NCBI GenBank assembly: GCA_014529385.2
Contig: CM043953.1
Coordinates: forward strand, 91,085,842-91,149,841
Reading direction: 5' to 3'
Origin: Adiantum capillus-veneris
Taxonomy: Eukaryota; Streptophyta; Polypodiopsida; Polypodiales; Pteridaceae
DNA: 64,000 nt
Every line of letters begins with the position of its first letter. The stretch's first letter is position 1. Shown one piece after another: positions 1-10,250 of this stretch. A program made the position numbers and the translations under genes. A model generated the notes under the pieces. It had not been told where the DNA came from. It worked only from the letters and a program-made list of their open reading frames with translations, and made no database searches.

Positions 1-1371
1 GACTCAAGAAGGATGTGGACCACTTTGTTCGCAATTGTTTAGTATGCCAAAAGGTCAAGTTTGACCGGCATAAGGCACAAGGATAACTACAGCCTTTACC
101 CATTCCCACCCCCCCCTAGGAAAGTATTGCAATGGATTTCATCTTTGATCTCCCGAAGACATAGAGTGGGCACGATGGCATTTGGACTGTCATTGATTGA
201 TTTAGCAAGCAAGCTCACTTCATTCCAGTGAAGAAAACAGTCAATCCGGACCATTTAGCGAGACTGTTCATTGCACAAATATTTTGGTGACATCGCATGC
301 TTGAGACAATAGTCTCCGACAGAGATCCCCGATTCACGAGTTTATTTTGGAGGGCTATTTGGGAGAACATTGGCACACGGTTGCAGTTCTCGTCATCATT
401 CCACTGGTAGACAGTTGAGCAATTTGAGATCGCAAATTCAGTTTTTTTGGATTTGTTGAAGTCTTAGATCTCTGATCAGAAGACTCAATGGGAAAAAAAT
501 TTGCCTTTGGTGGAATTTGCCTACAATAACACGATTCACTCTTCGACGGGGAAAGCGCCATTTGAGATAATTGAAAGTGCTCAGAAGGTTCCACCCTTTC
601 TCAGCACTAAAGACAAGATTTTTGAAGCCGACTAGTACACGAGGGACTTGGACACTGCTTTTGTCAAGGTCCGGGAGGCTTTAGAGAAGTCTCAAGTACG
701 ACATACAAAGGCAGCAGATCGACATCGCCGCAACTTGAAATTAAAGGAAGACGATTGGATGCTCTTACATTTTGAAAAGGCACACCTAAGAAAACGAAGG
801 GGAAAGGAGCGGCTTTTTCTAGAACTTAGCATAAGGTTTTTTGGCCCTTTCCAGATTAAAGAAAAGATAGCTGACGTCTCCTTTCGAATCAAGCTGCCAG
901 ATACTTGGAAGATTCACAATGCATTCCATGTGAGTCTCTTAAAACCTTTTAAAGGTGAGGTGCCAGTTGGTGGGGAGCCATGAGCAACCCGAAGTGTAAG
1001 AGAGCGAGGAGATACTCGTTCCTGAATAGATTTTGGCACAGAAGGAAAGAAAAATGAAAGGTAAAGTGATTCGGCGGTTCTTAGTTAAATTCAAGAACTA
1101 TCCCGCATTAGATGCGAAGTGGATGGAGGAGGAGGACCTAGCAGATACTACTCAGATTTCGGAACTTTACCTTGAAGCATTCGGTTTAGCTGTGTCTACT
1201 CCGAGAGATCCCGTAGATCAACAGGTTGAATCTGGTGAAGAGGGATTGCACAAGAGGAGAGTCACTCCGCTCCTTTGTCACAGATTACCTGGATTGAATA
1301 GTGTCATTGATATCCCTTTGGGTTTCAAGGATACTACTGTGCTGACAGTATTCTGTTGTATGACTTTATGA
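1..1371 (+). pseudogene. Chromovirus (CRM-A) integrase to chromodomain remnant
   Basis: This is the 3' part of a Ty3/gypsy pol. In order it shows the end of the integrase zinc-binding domain (NCLVCQKVKFDRHKA), the catalytic-core Asp in AMDFIFDLPKT, a second core Asp in VSDRDPRFTSLFW, the integrase C-terminal segment (FHVSLLKPFKGE near 920-955) and a chromodomain near 1033-1190 (LVKFKNYPALDAKWMEE). Integrase inserts the cDNA; the chromodomain is thought to steer insertion to marked chromatin. Several in-frame stops and frameshifts (for example just after GLLQP-like sequence near 85, and between 983 and 1033) make it dead. Gag, protease, RT and RNase H lie beyond the left edge or are lost. The plus orientation matches the CRM-A remnants at 6570 and 59680. 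Confidence 0.9.
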
Positions 1372-1799
1372 AATGGAATGGCCGAAATAGAACATGAATG
1401 ATTTGTACTCTCTCATGTGACTTGTTTGAGTGCAGGAACTGAAAGACGAAATGACTGCAGCATTTTGTTCTTATAAAATCTCTATAGACATGATCGCATC
1501 GCAATAAGGATTAGTTAATCCGACATCAGTGAGGTCCGGGATGGATCTAGATGCGATTACTAAATGTGTTGCTAGCAGTCATAGTTTGAGATTTGGAATG
1601 ATTTTTCTGTAATTGATTTGTCATGTGATGTCCTATGATGTCATGTGCAGTGATGTGACTATCGTCTTTGTAGAAGTGCTAGATGTGTCGTGTCTAGTGC
1701 GTCGGTACTTAGAGTCAATGTCTGCTGAAATGGTTTATGGCCTCTGTCTATTTTGTAGGCGTAATCGAGGGCGATTACAATTCTTTCAAGAGGGGGTTA
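1372..1799 (+). other. CRM-A 3' untranslated region with polypurine tract
   Basis: This noncoding stretch joins the chromodomain to the LTR. It resembles the segments at 7380-7760 and 60780-61676. It ends in a purine run (caagaggggg, about 1787-1797), which sits just before the LTR start and so is the expected primer site for plus-strand DNA synthesis. Confidence 0.7.
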
Positions 1800-2163
1800 T
1801 GTCACAAATTGATGACGTGGCAATTCTGGCCGAACAAATTGATGACGTGGCAATTCTGGCCGAACAAATTGCTGACGTGGCGGTAGATTGTATGGACAAT
1901 GATGTAGCGGCAGATTGTACAGACAGTGACGTGGGAGGCAGGTTGTACGGATCTGAAAATCGTGTTGACATGCTGACGTGACAAAACGTACGGAATTCCG
2001 CTTTTTGCGCTGACACCCATACGGAAATTGTGCTGACAGCTTTTCCTGCAGTTTTTGGACCAAGATGCTTTTGGAAGACTTCAATCTTTTTTGGGGCCAA
2101 TCTCTCTTGGCACGGAACTACGCCGAGCCATGTCGACTCTTGAATTGTGAAGTGTTTTAAGTA
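1800..2163 (+). repeat. CRM-A 3' LTR, 3'-truncated
   Basis: It starts with TGTCACAAA directly after the polypurine tract. It carries a 30-bp unit repeated about 2.5 times (1811-1870), each copy with TGACGTGGC. It shares a later block (GGGGCCAAT...CTCTTGGCACGGAACT) with the LTRs at 38980 and 62994. The usual TGT...ACA end is missing; similarity fades near 2160, where a LINE scrap begins. Confidence 0.75.
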
Positions 2164-2403
2164 ACCCCTCTAATGTTGAAACTGGGGCCCACCAAATCCC
2201 TGCACATTCCATGAGGCAATCCTCATGGAGTCAATGAGAAACAATCGATTGTTGCAAAAGTAGCCAACCTCGCTATCTTTGAGGCCAGCTTGAATGGGGA
2301 GTAATCCACATCCGAGCGACCTCCAGACAAACGCATCTAAAGTGACTATCCCCCCCAAGCCCAAGCCGAGCGTGCAGTCCGTAGGGCTACATCCTCTGTC
2401 CAA
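2164..2403 (-). pseudogene. LINE ORF2 start fragment (APE endonuclease N-terminus)
   Basis: Read on the minus strand, this short frame ends with MRIASWNVQGFGGPQF, the typical opening of an L1-type LINE endonuclease, in which the Asn of SWNV lies in the first catalytic motif. The frame stops three residues later, so only the linker upstream of ORF2 and the first strand of the domain survive. It is on the opposite strand to, and of a different type from, the LINE chain at 10250-37435 (whose motif is WNCNG). It abuts the truncated LTR at 2163. Confidence 0.55.
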
Positions 2404-4523
2404 GAATCCTCATGTACAAATACATAGCAAGGGGGGCTCTGAGTGTCAGCAAACAAGTGCACCACAATGTGCCTGCAACCTACTGGATCTAGAGGCGTCA
2501 CATCCGGTACCAGATATGTCACCCCCAGGTCCCTTGTGTGGTGTGAGAACTCAATTGCTTGGACCTGGAGCCAGTCAAGATTTTGGGTTGCTTCATTGTG
2601 TCACATGATGGATGTGGGCACGTGTTTACAAATTTTCAGCAATGAGATTCCTGTAAAGCCCTCCGATGACAGCCCAGCCATACCTCTTCTAGAACCTACC
2701 CACCCCCCTCGCCTCTATCTAGTCCCTACCTACCCTCTCTCTCCTTACCCCTATCCACCCCTACCCTCCCTCTACTCGCCCCTACCCACCCACCCACTCC
2801 CTCGCTCCCCATTGTCAGGGATATTTGTGTTAGCCGTTGGGTGCTCTTTATGGTATGCTCAGTTGGTTCTAGTGGTCGCGGCAGCATGTAAGTCTTATGA
2901 GTCATTGAGTCTTGAGTCGTGTGTTCAGTCAGGCACCACACATCTGCACTCCCTACATAGTTGGAGCCTCGACACCCCATTGTACTTGTGAGTCTTGGGC
3001 TTGGAGCTGAGTGTCCTGCAAGCCAGACTCTGTACTAGTTCGACTTAGTCGAGTTCCATTGAGTTCGGAGTCTGCTGTTGTGTCTCTTGAGTTTGCTTTG
3101 TTCCATTGCTCTATAGTGTTTTCATTCTGTTGGAGTGAGGTTTCATGCATATTGCATTGAAGTAGATCATATTGTTGAGGGGCACACTACAATTATTGTT
3201 TATGTGGATAATTTATTAGCACCGGAGATCATGATGTGAAGACGCACAAAAAAAGGGACCGATTCTTATCCTGTTCTACTACATCCGACAACATTCCCAT
3301 TTTGGGAATGGATTCTGATCCTGTTCCTTGGTCTGGACTCTGAATGGAAACATGAAGCTAACAACATTCATCCGGTCTGCTTGTTTGAAAACAAACAACT
3401 GTTATTTTCTGCTATTAGTCTCCTCCAGAGAGCCAAGAGGCTTGTTCTTGGAAACTCTGTGAGAGGTCTCGTTAAAGAACCTCTTCGCCTCCCTCTCCAA
3501 TCATTGTCACAAAGTGTCAAGCCTCCACTACCATGTAAACAAGCTCTCCACTGCTTTGACCTCTCTTGCTACCCTCGAATTTTGAATAACGAGGCCCAAA
3601 CTTTCCAGCTCTTCATGACCTCAAACTTTGAAGCTTGGCCCTTCAACCTCATTACAATGTGGCCCTTTCTCCTCTACTACATAGCTATCCTAGAGATTGA
3701 TTGAATGTGTTGGATAGCTAGAGATGATTTCTCCCCCATAGTAGCCATGCTAAGACTCTTGCTTCTTTAATTTGAAAGCTTCAAGTAACTGATGTTCGAG
3801 AAAACTTGAGCAAGACAGTAGATAGGATAGATTGGCAGTTTTCATATTTCTGATTGTGAATGTCATAGCATTGGAGTGGGTGTTTTAAACTTCAGTTTTT
3901 AGACATCATAGAAGGCCTGCCTTAAATACGCAATGGGCCATTTCGTTGCATAAACACCCGGAATGGATCACACGTATCTGGACAATGGGCTCACAGTCAT
4001 AGCGGGTCATTGAGCAGCTCTAGAAATGCTCCTACTTTTGACTATTGCTCCTCCATTCTTTATATATACCTTCTAAGTTCAGAATAGTCTGAACTCACGA
4101 ATTATAAGAGGGAATAAAGCACTCATAAAACTATAAAAGCAAGGGACACAAGAAAAGAAAAGAAAAACAAAAACAAACAAACAAACAAACTAAATCACTT
4201 TGTTTGCTACGAAACAAAACTAGATAAAACAAAACAAAGTTTTGTTTTTCAGCTTTCGCTGAGTTCAAGGCATGGCTTCTTGGCTAGCAATAATCAAGGT
4301 GGTGGTAATTAGTATATCTCAAACAACTTCTTCTTTGTTTGGGTCTATGAGTGAGGTTCCCATAGAGCTTAGAATATGTTTACGTAATAAAGCTATAATT
4401 AATATGTAATCGACACACACACAGATAACTTACTGTCACCAAGCCTGCACATGCAAATGCAAGTGCGCTCATCCATAGACAAGTGTGTGCATGCACTTTT
4501 TACCATAAACTGTAACAATTTAC
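2404..4523. other. No gene recognised; possible intron or 3' flank of the SOL1-like gene
   Basis: I see no supported coding sequence. 2690-2815 is a C-rich low-complexity tract that produces spurious open frames. 3381-3704 has a 107-codon frame with no recognised domain. 4140-4200 is A-rich with AAAC repeats. If the carboxypeptidase gene to the right is complete, its 3' exons should lie on the minus strand here or further left. I looked for the conserved catalytic-Glu exon and did not find it. Confidence 0.5.
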
Positions 4524-5923
4524 CATGAGGCCCCATTTGTTACACCCTCAGAGAACTCAGTACTTTGATGCATGTTGACATGGGGTCCACTATAAAGCTT
4601 TGCAAGGTACTGGAAAGTCTTATCATCGTCACACTGAGAATAACGTGTACTGTCACCACCAGAAAGTCCAGCCTCAGTTACTTTCAAAAACAGAACAGTA
4701 AAAGAGTATATATCATATAACGCCTTGCAGTACCTTCCATCTGAAGTGCCATCCCAAGGATAGTTTGCAACAAGGGCCCCCTAAAATTCAAAACTCAACT
4801 ATGTTCAAGAGGTACTTGCATGGGGCAATCGATAAGACTCAACAGGACCAGAACAAACGTACACCATGCAGACTTGCAGATGCGACAAAGTTGAGTCCCC
4901 TTGTCCAATTCATAATGGCCCTAGTTTCTGGCTGCCGCAAGTCTTCATTGTTATTTTGAGGAAAAAACTGTGTAGCATCACTGTCATGAAGCTAAGTTGG
5001 TTGACTTGAAAAATGCAAGCTAAAAGAAATGCCTAATTCAATCCTCCTGTGTATGCAAGTTGTGAGCAAAGAAAAAAATTCTTTCCTCCCAGAGAAAATA
5101 AGGGTCACATGGCTGTTCTTTTCAGCATTCACTTGATGATAGCAGCAACATTACCTGATCTGGAAAATCCCGGTTCAAGTCAACATTATTAGCGTTATTT
5201 CGAGATCTTAGTTTGAAACCATCAGGATTCATTGAGGGTAAAAGATGCAAATGGACATCTCTGACAATAAGAGCGGCCTGCAAAATTTATAAAATATGCT
5301 AAGATTTTAATAAATACAAGAATTTTAATATATGTTAGCATGCGAAGATTAAGCAGTGCATAAAGCTTCTTAGTAGTTTCAAATACTGCCTAGATCTGGG
5401 GTAGCGCACACACACACACATCATTATGTTGCATGGTGAGAGCAAAGGTACAGATATACACCATCCATTCTCAAAATAGCATCTCAGACCAATTGCCACT
5501 TAAAGCTCTATCTTCACACACAAGGAGACAATAAACTCACAAGCGGATCTTTCATATAATTGTCACAAAGCCAGTCTCCAAGAAGCAGTAAAAGTTCACG
5601 TCCCACAGGCTCATCTCCATGCAAGTTCCCTACATACTGCATTTAAAATCAGGCAAAACAAAAGCTCCGCACCTTGCCAGCTGCAAATGCAAGAAAGAAA
5701 CAGAAAACAGCTTGTATTTGGGCCACATTACCTTGAAGGCAGGCTCTGCCTCTATGTCCCCAGATTTATCTGAAATCTCCAAAACCCACTACGACAATAG
5801 TAAGCAAATTGCAGCAGAAGTATTTAGCCAACTCAGGTTTCAAACTGTAAATCCAAAAGTGGTAATCTAAACTAAAGCATGTGAACTCTTACCAATGGGA
5901 ACCCCAAGACACTTGTCCCGATG
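4524..5923 (-). CDS. SOL1: SOL1-like M14 metallocarboxypeptidase, partial (six exons)
   Basis: Six minus-strand exons, all joined in phase 0, read as a plant carboxypeptidase of the SOL1/CPD kind, which trims C-terminal basic residues from secreted peptides such as CLE signals. Exons: 5893-5923, 5732-5788, 5541-5636, 5155-5277, 4863-4967 and 4524-4780. Splice sites are GT/AG. The zinc ligands are visible: His and Glu in [12 protein letters not shown], and His in ASASLHG. Substrate-binding motifs NPDGF and [12 protein letters not shown] are present. The last exon reads [18 protein letters not shown], carries about 20 extra in-frame residues relative to Arabidopsis as I remember it, then [11 protein letters not shown] and EGVTNGAS. 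No stop or frameshift is seen. The N-terminus with any signal peptide and the C-terminal part with the catalytic Glu are not found between the flanking transposon remnants. It may be a live gene with long introns or a truncated copy. Confidence 0.88.
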
Positions 5924-6569
5924 CTGGTTAGAGGAAAGACAGAAAGGAAGACCAAGAATAAGATTCAAAGTACAAGGTTGAAGAGAAAAGCTACACATGA
6001 AAACTGAATCCAAGAATCACACCTGTAAGCTACTTGTAACTACATGTAAACGTAAAAATCTGCAATACACCCTATGTTGTGAAAATGATGTCTTCCTTTT
6101 AATACTTGTCAAAACATGCGCTTGGTGATAAGAGCTGCTTCTTCAATGCTGCTCAGCTATCCACATTGGGTTTTCGATTTTTACAAGAACACATGTTTGC
6201 AGTGTCCACTAGCTGATCTTTCAAGGTTTTCAAATCTCGAGCACTGTCTAGCTTCTTGGGTTAGACAATGTTGGAAGAAAATAGATCAAAAGCTAAGGAA
6301 TTTTTTTTTACAATAATTATTTTAGTTCACATTTTGAAGCTTTAAAATATTCTAAAAATCATGTAGTTGCATAGAAGGTGCAAACAATTTTCACAATATT
6401 ACTAATCTTTACATTTAATCATCTACAGTGTCCAAGTTATGATTGTGACTACTACTGATTCATGCAATCACTACATAGAAATACAACAAGTGAGGGTGGC
6501 TAGTAAAGGTCCTTGCATGTTTTTGTGAAAGCGCCTTGCTGCCTTGCCTTTTATGTGTTTGCACAACAC
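5924..6569. other. No gene recognised; likely intron or 5' flank of the SOL1-like gene
   Basis: AT-rich sequence upstream of the first recognised SOL1-like exon. The exon at 5893-5923 begins in mid-codon behind a good acceptor (CTAACCAG), so at least one more 5' exon must exist. I could not identify it here before the chromovirus scrap begins. Confidence 0.5.
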
Positions 6570-7760
6570 TCGGCAATAGAGAGAAGCAAGAGTGGGCCAA
6601 TATTTGCCCTTGGTGGAGTTTGCCTACAACAACACACTACATATGTCCACAGGGAAGGCACTATTTGAGATTATCGAGGGTGTCAAGAAGGTTCCACCTA
6701 TTCTGAGCACCAACGAAAAGATTTTTGAAGCAGATCAGTATACACAAGATCTGGGCACTGCTTTTGCCAAGGTACAGAATCTTAAGCAGGCATAGGAAGG
6801 CAGCAAACAAGCATCGACGTGACTTACAGCTGAAGGAAGATGATTGGGTGCTACTATGGTTTGAGAAGGCACGCCTGCATCAACGTGACTTACAGCTGAA
6901 GCAAGATGATTGGGTGCTACTACGGTTTGAGAAGACACGCCTATAGAAACGGAAGGGTAAAAAGAGGCTTTTTCCAAAGCTAAGTATGTGATACTATGGA
7001 CCTTTCCAAATCTAAGAAAAGATATATGATGTATCCTTCAAACTGAAGTTACCGGATACTTGGAAGGTTCATAATGCATTTCATGTGATTGAGATCTTTC
7101 AAAGGTGAAGTGACGATGGACAGGGAGCTAGAGGGGCAACCCGAAGTGGAAGAGATAATAGAGATTATCATTCCAGAACAAGTCCTGACCCACAAGGAAA
7201 GGAAAGTCAAAGATAAGCTGACACGACGAAATTAGGCAAGTTCAAGAACTATCCGGCTCTGATGCCAAGTGGATGGAGGAGGAGGACCTAGTGGATACTC
7301 CTTTGACATTAGAGCTTTACCTTGAAGCTTTTGGCTTAGCACCGACTATTCCAAGAGTTACCGATGAATCAACAGGTTGAATTTGGTACGATGCAGACTG
7401 CATAAGAGGGGAGTTACTCCGTTCCTTTGTCACAGGTCACCTCGATGGAATAAAGTCATTGATTTCTTTTGAGATTTCAGGGATACGACTTTATGTAAAG
7501 AAGTACTTTGAAATGGAAATTCCTAAAATGAAATTGTTACATGTGTGTATTGTTTAAGTGCATGTTTGAAAGACAAAATGACTACAACATTTCTGTCTTG
7601 TTCACCTCAGGGGTGATGTGGATATGATAGTGACAAGGTTTAGACAATCAAGGCATCTGTCACAAAGATCAATGTGGTCTGGATGTGATTTCTAAATAAG
7701 TTATAATGATCATGATTCTCATCTAAGATCTCGATGGAGATAGTGATGTGAATGTTCAGT
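6570..7760 (+). pseudogene. CRM-A chromovirus remnant: integrase end, chromodomain, 3' UTR
   Basis: It starts inside the integrase (WGQYLPLVEFAYNN), runs through the linker (GKALFEIIEGVKK) and the FEKARL block to a broken chromodomain near 7190-7320 (KWMEEEDL), then noncoding sequence like 1372-1799. A 66-bp in-frame tandem duplication (6812-6877 and 6878-6943) doubles a 22-residue stretch of the integrase C-terminal region. Stops and frameshifts follow. The 5' end is abrupt; the 3' end stops at 7760, where a LINE scrap begins, with no LTR. Confidence 0.85.
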
Positions 7761-8033
7761 GAGAGTACGACGGCTCCCCCAACAGACTATCATACCGAGC
7801 ACTGGAGGCATCCCGACAACTGGTGGAGACGGGAGAGTGGATCATGGCATGCATAGATGACATGGTGGTTTAGCACACACGGCTTGGATATAGAGCAGCT
7901 ACCACCCTTTTAGTATGACCCCAGCTCACCATTCATCCGTCTCTCCCACGAGGAGAGGAATTATTGGATAAGACTGACGTGCTATGGCGAGCATACTAGC
8001 TACAAGTTATGGCCAAGCAACCCTAAAGCAAGG
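7761..8033 (+). pseudogene. LINE ORF2 C-terminal fragment
   Basis: Its translation (RLSYRALEASRQLVETGEW, with later stops) aligns with the post-RT region of the LINE family to the right, where the corresponding text is a RL..RAFEAAIQLSESG-like segment followed by LPPF and LRQDL blocks. It belongs to the LINE-D-like branch. It is truncated at both ends, and its right end is close to an (AC)n tract. Confidence 0.6.
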
Positions 8034-8057
8034 AACACACACACACACACACACACA
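8034..8057. repeat. (AC)n microsatellite
   Basis: Twelve AC units directly after the LINE scrap, matching the pattern of LINE pieces lying against dinucleotide repeats elsewhere in the window. Confidence 0.95.
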
Positions 8058-8250
8058 TCGGAGCTTCCACCACACTCCTTCTCATGGCCCCCGTGAGGTG
8101 TCGCCAAGCTGCATGGGCCTCTCATCCACCAGCTCGACACCTAGCTCTTATACTAGGTGTGTCTTTTTGAGCATAAGAGGTGGTTCTCACACGAGGCAAT
8201 GATCCCTAGCTCCTAGTGTAACTGCGCATGCGCCAATAGGATACATCACA
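8058..8250 (-). repeat. Probable LTR fragment of a minus-strand gypsy element
   Basis: On the minus strand a coding end (a DKNS-stop reading) is followed by the purine tract AAGGGGGAAGGAATG and then TGATGTATCC. That is the order chromodomain, polypurine tract, LTR start. The LTR is cut short by the (AC)n and LINE scrap. Confidence 0.5.
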
Positions 8251-8735
8251 TTCCTTCCCCCTTACGAATTTTTGTCCTCAAAAATTTCATTGAAAGGGAT
8301 AATCCTAAAATTGGAAATAATGCTTAGTCGCTCCCATGTTGAACTCTCTTCAGCACAATCTTTCCGTTTAACTAAACACTCTTTATAAATTGTATTCCTA
8401 GTTCTTTTTTCTCTAGTGTCTAGTATTTAAACTGACTCATAAGGAGGAGATTGAGTATCTATGAGTTCCACTATCTTGAATAACTATCAGATTGACCCAA
8501 CTTCTCTAACTCTACTGATTGGAGTTAGTATTGTGAAAGGTCCACAATACCTTGGTGATACTTTTGGACATGGCCCTGTCTTCATGATTTCAGGCTTTTC
8601 AGGCACTTTCAAATAGACTTGCTCCCCTTCCTCAAAGGTAAGAGGCCTTCTATGTTAATCAGTATATGTTCTTGCTCTATCTTGAGCCTTTTTAATACAA
8701 TCTTTAGTATGTTTAAGCATTTTATTCATACTAAG
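8251..8735 (-). pseudogene. Ty3/gypsy integrase C-terminus and chromodomain remnant
   Basis: The minus strand reads RRPLTFEEGEQVYLKVPE, then PKVSPRYCGPFTILTPI, the gypsy integrase C-terminal beta-barrel region, and ends with a STWER motif typical of chromodomains. Unlike CRM-A, GY-B and GY-C, this lineage has STWER rather than a KWMEE-like motif, so it is a different chromovirus branch. It joins across the 8736-10015 insertion with the integrase piece at 10016-10250. Confidence 0.75.
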
Positions 8736-10015
8736 GAGCGGAGGCACAAAACAGACCCGGTGGCCTCTATACCAAGACTATGCACGATGGCCTCGTCATG
8801 GGAGGTACACAATAGGAGCACCACCTAGCTGAGAATGCGGCTAGGACACATGGTAGGGGGGGTCGGCACATAACACAACGAAGATGAGAGAGAAGGAGAG
8901 GAAGAGATCATTAGAGCTTCATTAATATAGGCTTCATAAATACTATACAAACATTCACGAGGGAAATTGCACATAATCAACATCTCACAAACTCATGTGT
9001 GCATGGTAACTCAAACCTCTTGGCCATTAAGAAACCAAAACGAATGACCATAGCCAATACTATGCCATAGTAGAGCTATGTGTACATAGAGGTGCATACA
9101 TAAAGATGTACATATGAAAGCGTAGTGCTAGAGCTTGATTGTGTGTGTGTTTACAAAAGAGGACTCCTTTTATAGGCCAAGAGAGTGATTAGGAAAGAGA
9201 TTATGAGCAAGAGGAGTTACTACAAAGTAACCTCAGTTAGAGGCATTCCCCCAATGAGAGAGCTCCTTGTGCTCTGCTTATTGACCAATTTCCTCCTAAT
9301 CGCCTTCATCATGGCGAGCTTTGTCTCCATGCCACCTTCCATAGCTTAAGTCCAAGAGCTTCCTTATAATATTTGAGAGAATCTTGATAAAATAAGAGAA
9401 AATACAACAATAATGGAGAGAAACCTAAAAGAAATTGTGTGTGTGGAGTCGGATAATCATGACTTCTTCCCATGTGAACAGATAGGCTCCACCATTTCGG
9501 CCATATCTCCCAAACCGTAGCTCCAAAAGTTATTAAAACAATAGGGGCAGAAAGATCAGCTCAACGCCTTAACTTTGCTGTTGAAAACTTTTCCAAATCG
9601 GAATGGAAAAATAGAGAAAAATCCCACAAAAATATGTATCCGTCTTTTCCCTTCCAAAAGTCTTCTAGGTAGTCCCCTCTTGACTCCATGTATAAGCCTT
9701 GTGTCCACAAGTCAATTATGCTTGAATTTAATAATATTTTGTTGACTCCAACTCCATAATGCATAAGATTCTCCTCCCTTTCAATATTGACTCTTATTCT
9801 TCATCTGTAGTGGTCCAAGTAGAATCAGTATCCAGAGAATTTTTCGTTTTCATAGGATTTGTTCCTACCTTTCCTTATCTCCGAGATCCAAATGTGTCAA
9901 AACCATAGCTATGTACAAAATAAATACATAGATTTTTTGTGATTTTAATGCATCAAGTCCCTCCTCCTCCATGAACCCTTCAAGCCTTGCCATTAAATAC
10001 ATATCAAGAGAGAGG
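8736..10015. other. Unidentified insertion inside the minus-strand gypsy integrase
   Basis: About 1.28 kb separates two parts of one integrase. No coding frame of note is present. The sequence could be a solo LTR or a nonautonomous element; I did not find convincing terminal repeats or a target duplication. Confidence 0.45.
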
Positions 10016-10250
10016 TGGACCAAAAATTTGAAAAGCGGCCTTCAATACCTTCTAACAGGTCTTCAGCTGTCTCAACTTTTTCCTTTTCCAATCCTACTGC
10101 AAAAGGAGATCTAGGATGAAACCCATACATTAACATGAAGGGACTATATCCAATGAAAGAGTGCTTGGCACTATTATATGCAAACTCTACTATAGGTAAG
10201 CACTCTTCCCAATTAGTTTTCCGTTTACTTAGATATGCTTGTAGCATATC
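10016..10250 (-). pseudogene. Ty3/gypsy integrase core end remnant
   Basis: The minus strand reads DMLQAYLSKRKTNWEECLP, IVEFAYNSAKHSFIGYSPF, then MYGFHPRSPF, the part of a gypsy integrase just after the catalytic Glu. It is the upstream neighbour of 8251-8735. The right end meets the start of LINE-A at about 10250 with no spacer. Confidence 0.85.

Noticed and set aside
1811-1870. Regular direct repeats of 30 bp that might suggest a CRISPR array
   Set aside because: Two and a half head-to-tail copies without spacers, inside a retrotransposon LTR of a plant genome.
2443-2991. A 182-codon plus-strand frame rich in Pro, Ser and Leu
   Set aside because: Produced by a C-rich low-complexity tract (2690-2815); no recognisable domain and no splice context.
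3381-3704. A 107-codon plus-strand frame
   Set aside because: No domain, no splice or promoter context and no repeat elsewhere in the window; left as unassigned sequence.
5407-5421. Short (CA)n inside a SOL1-like intron as another LINE junction
   Set aside because: No LINE tail or coding remnant on either side; an ordinary short microsatellite.
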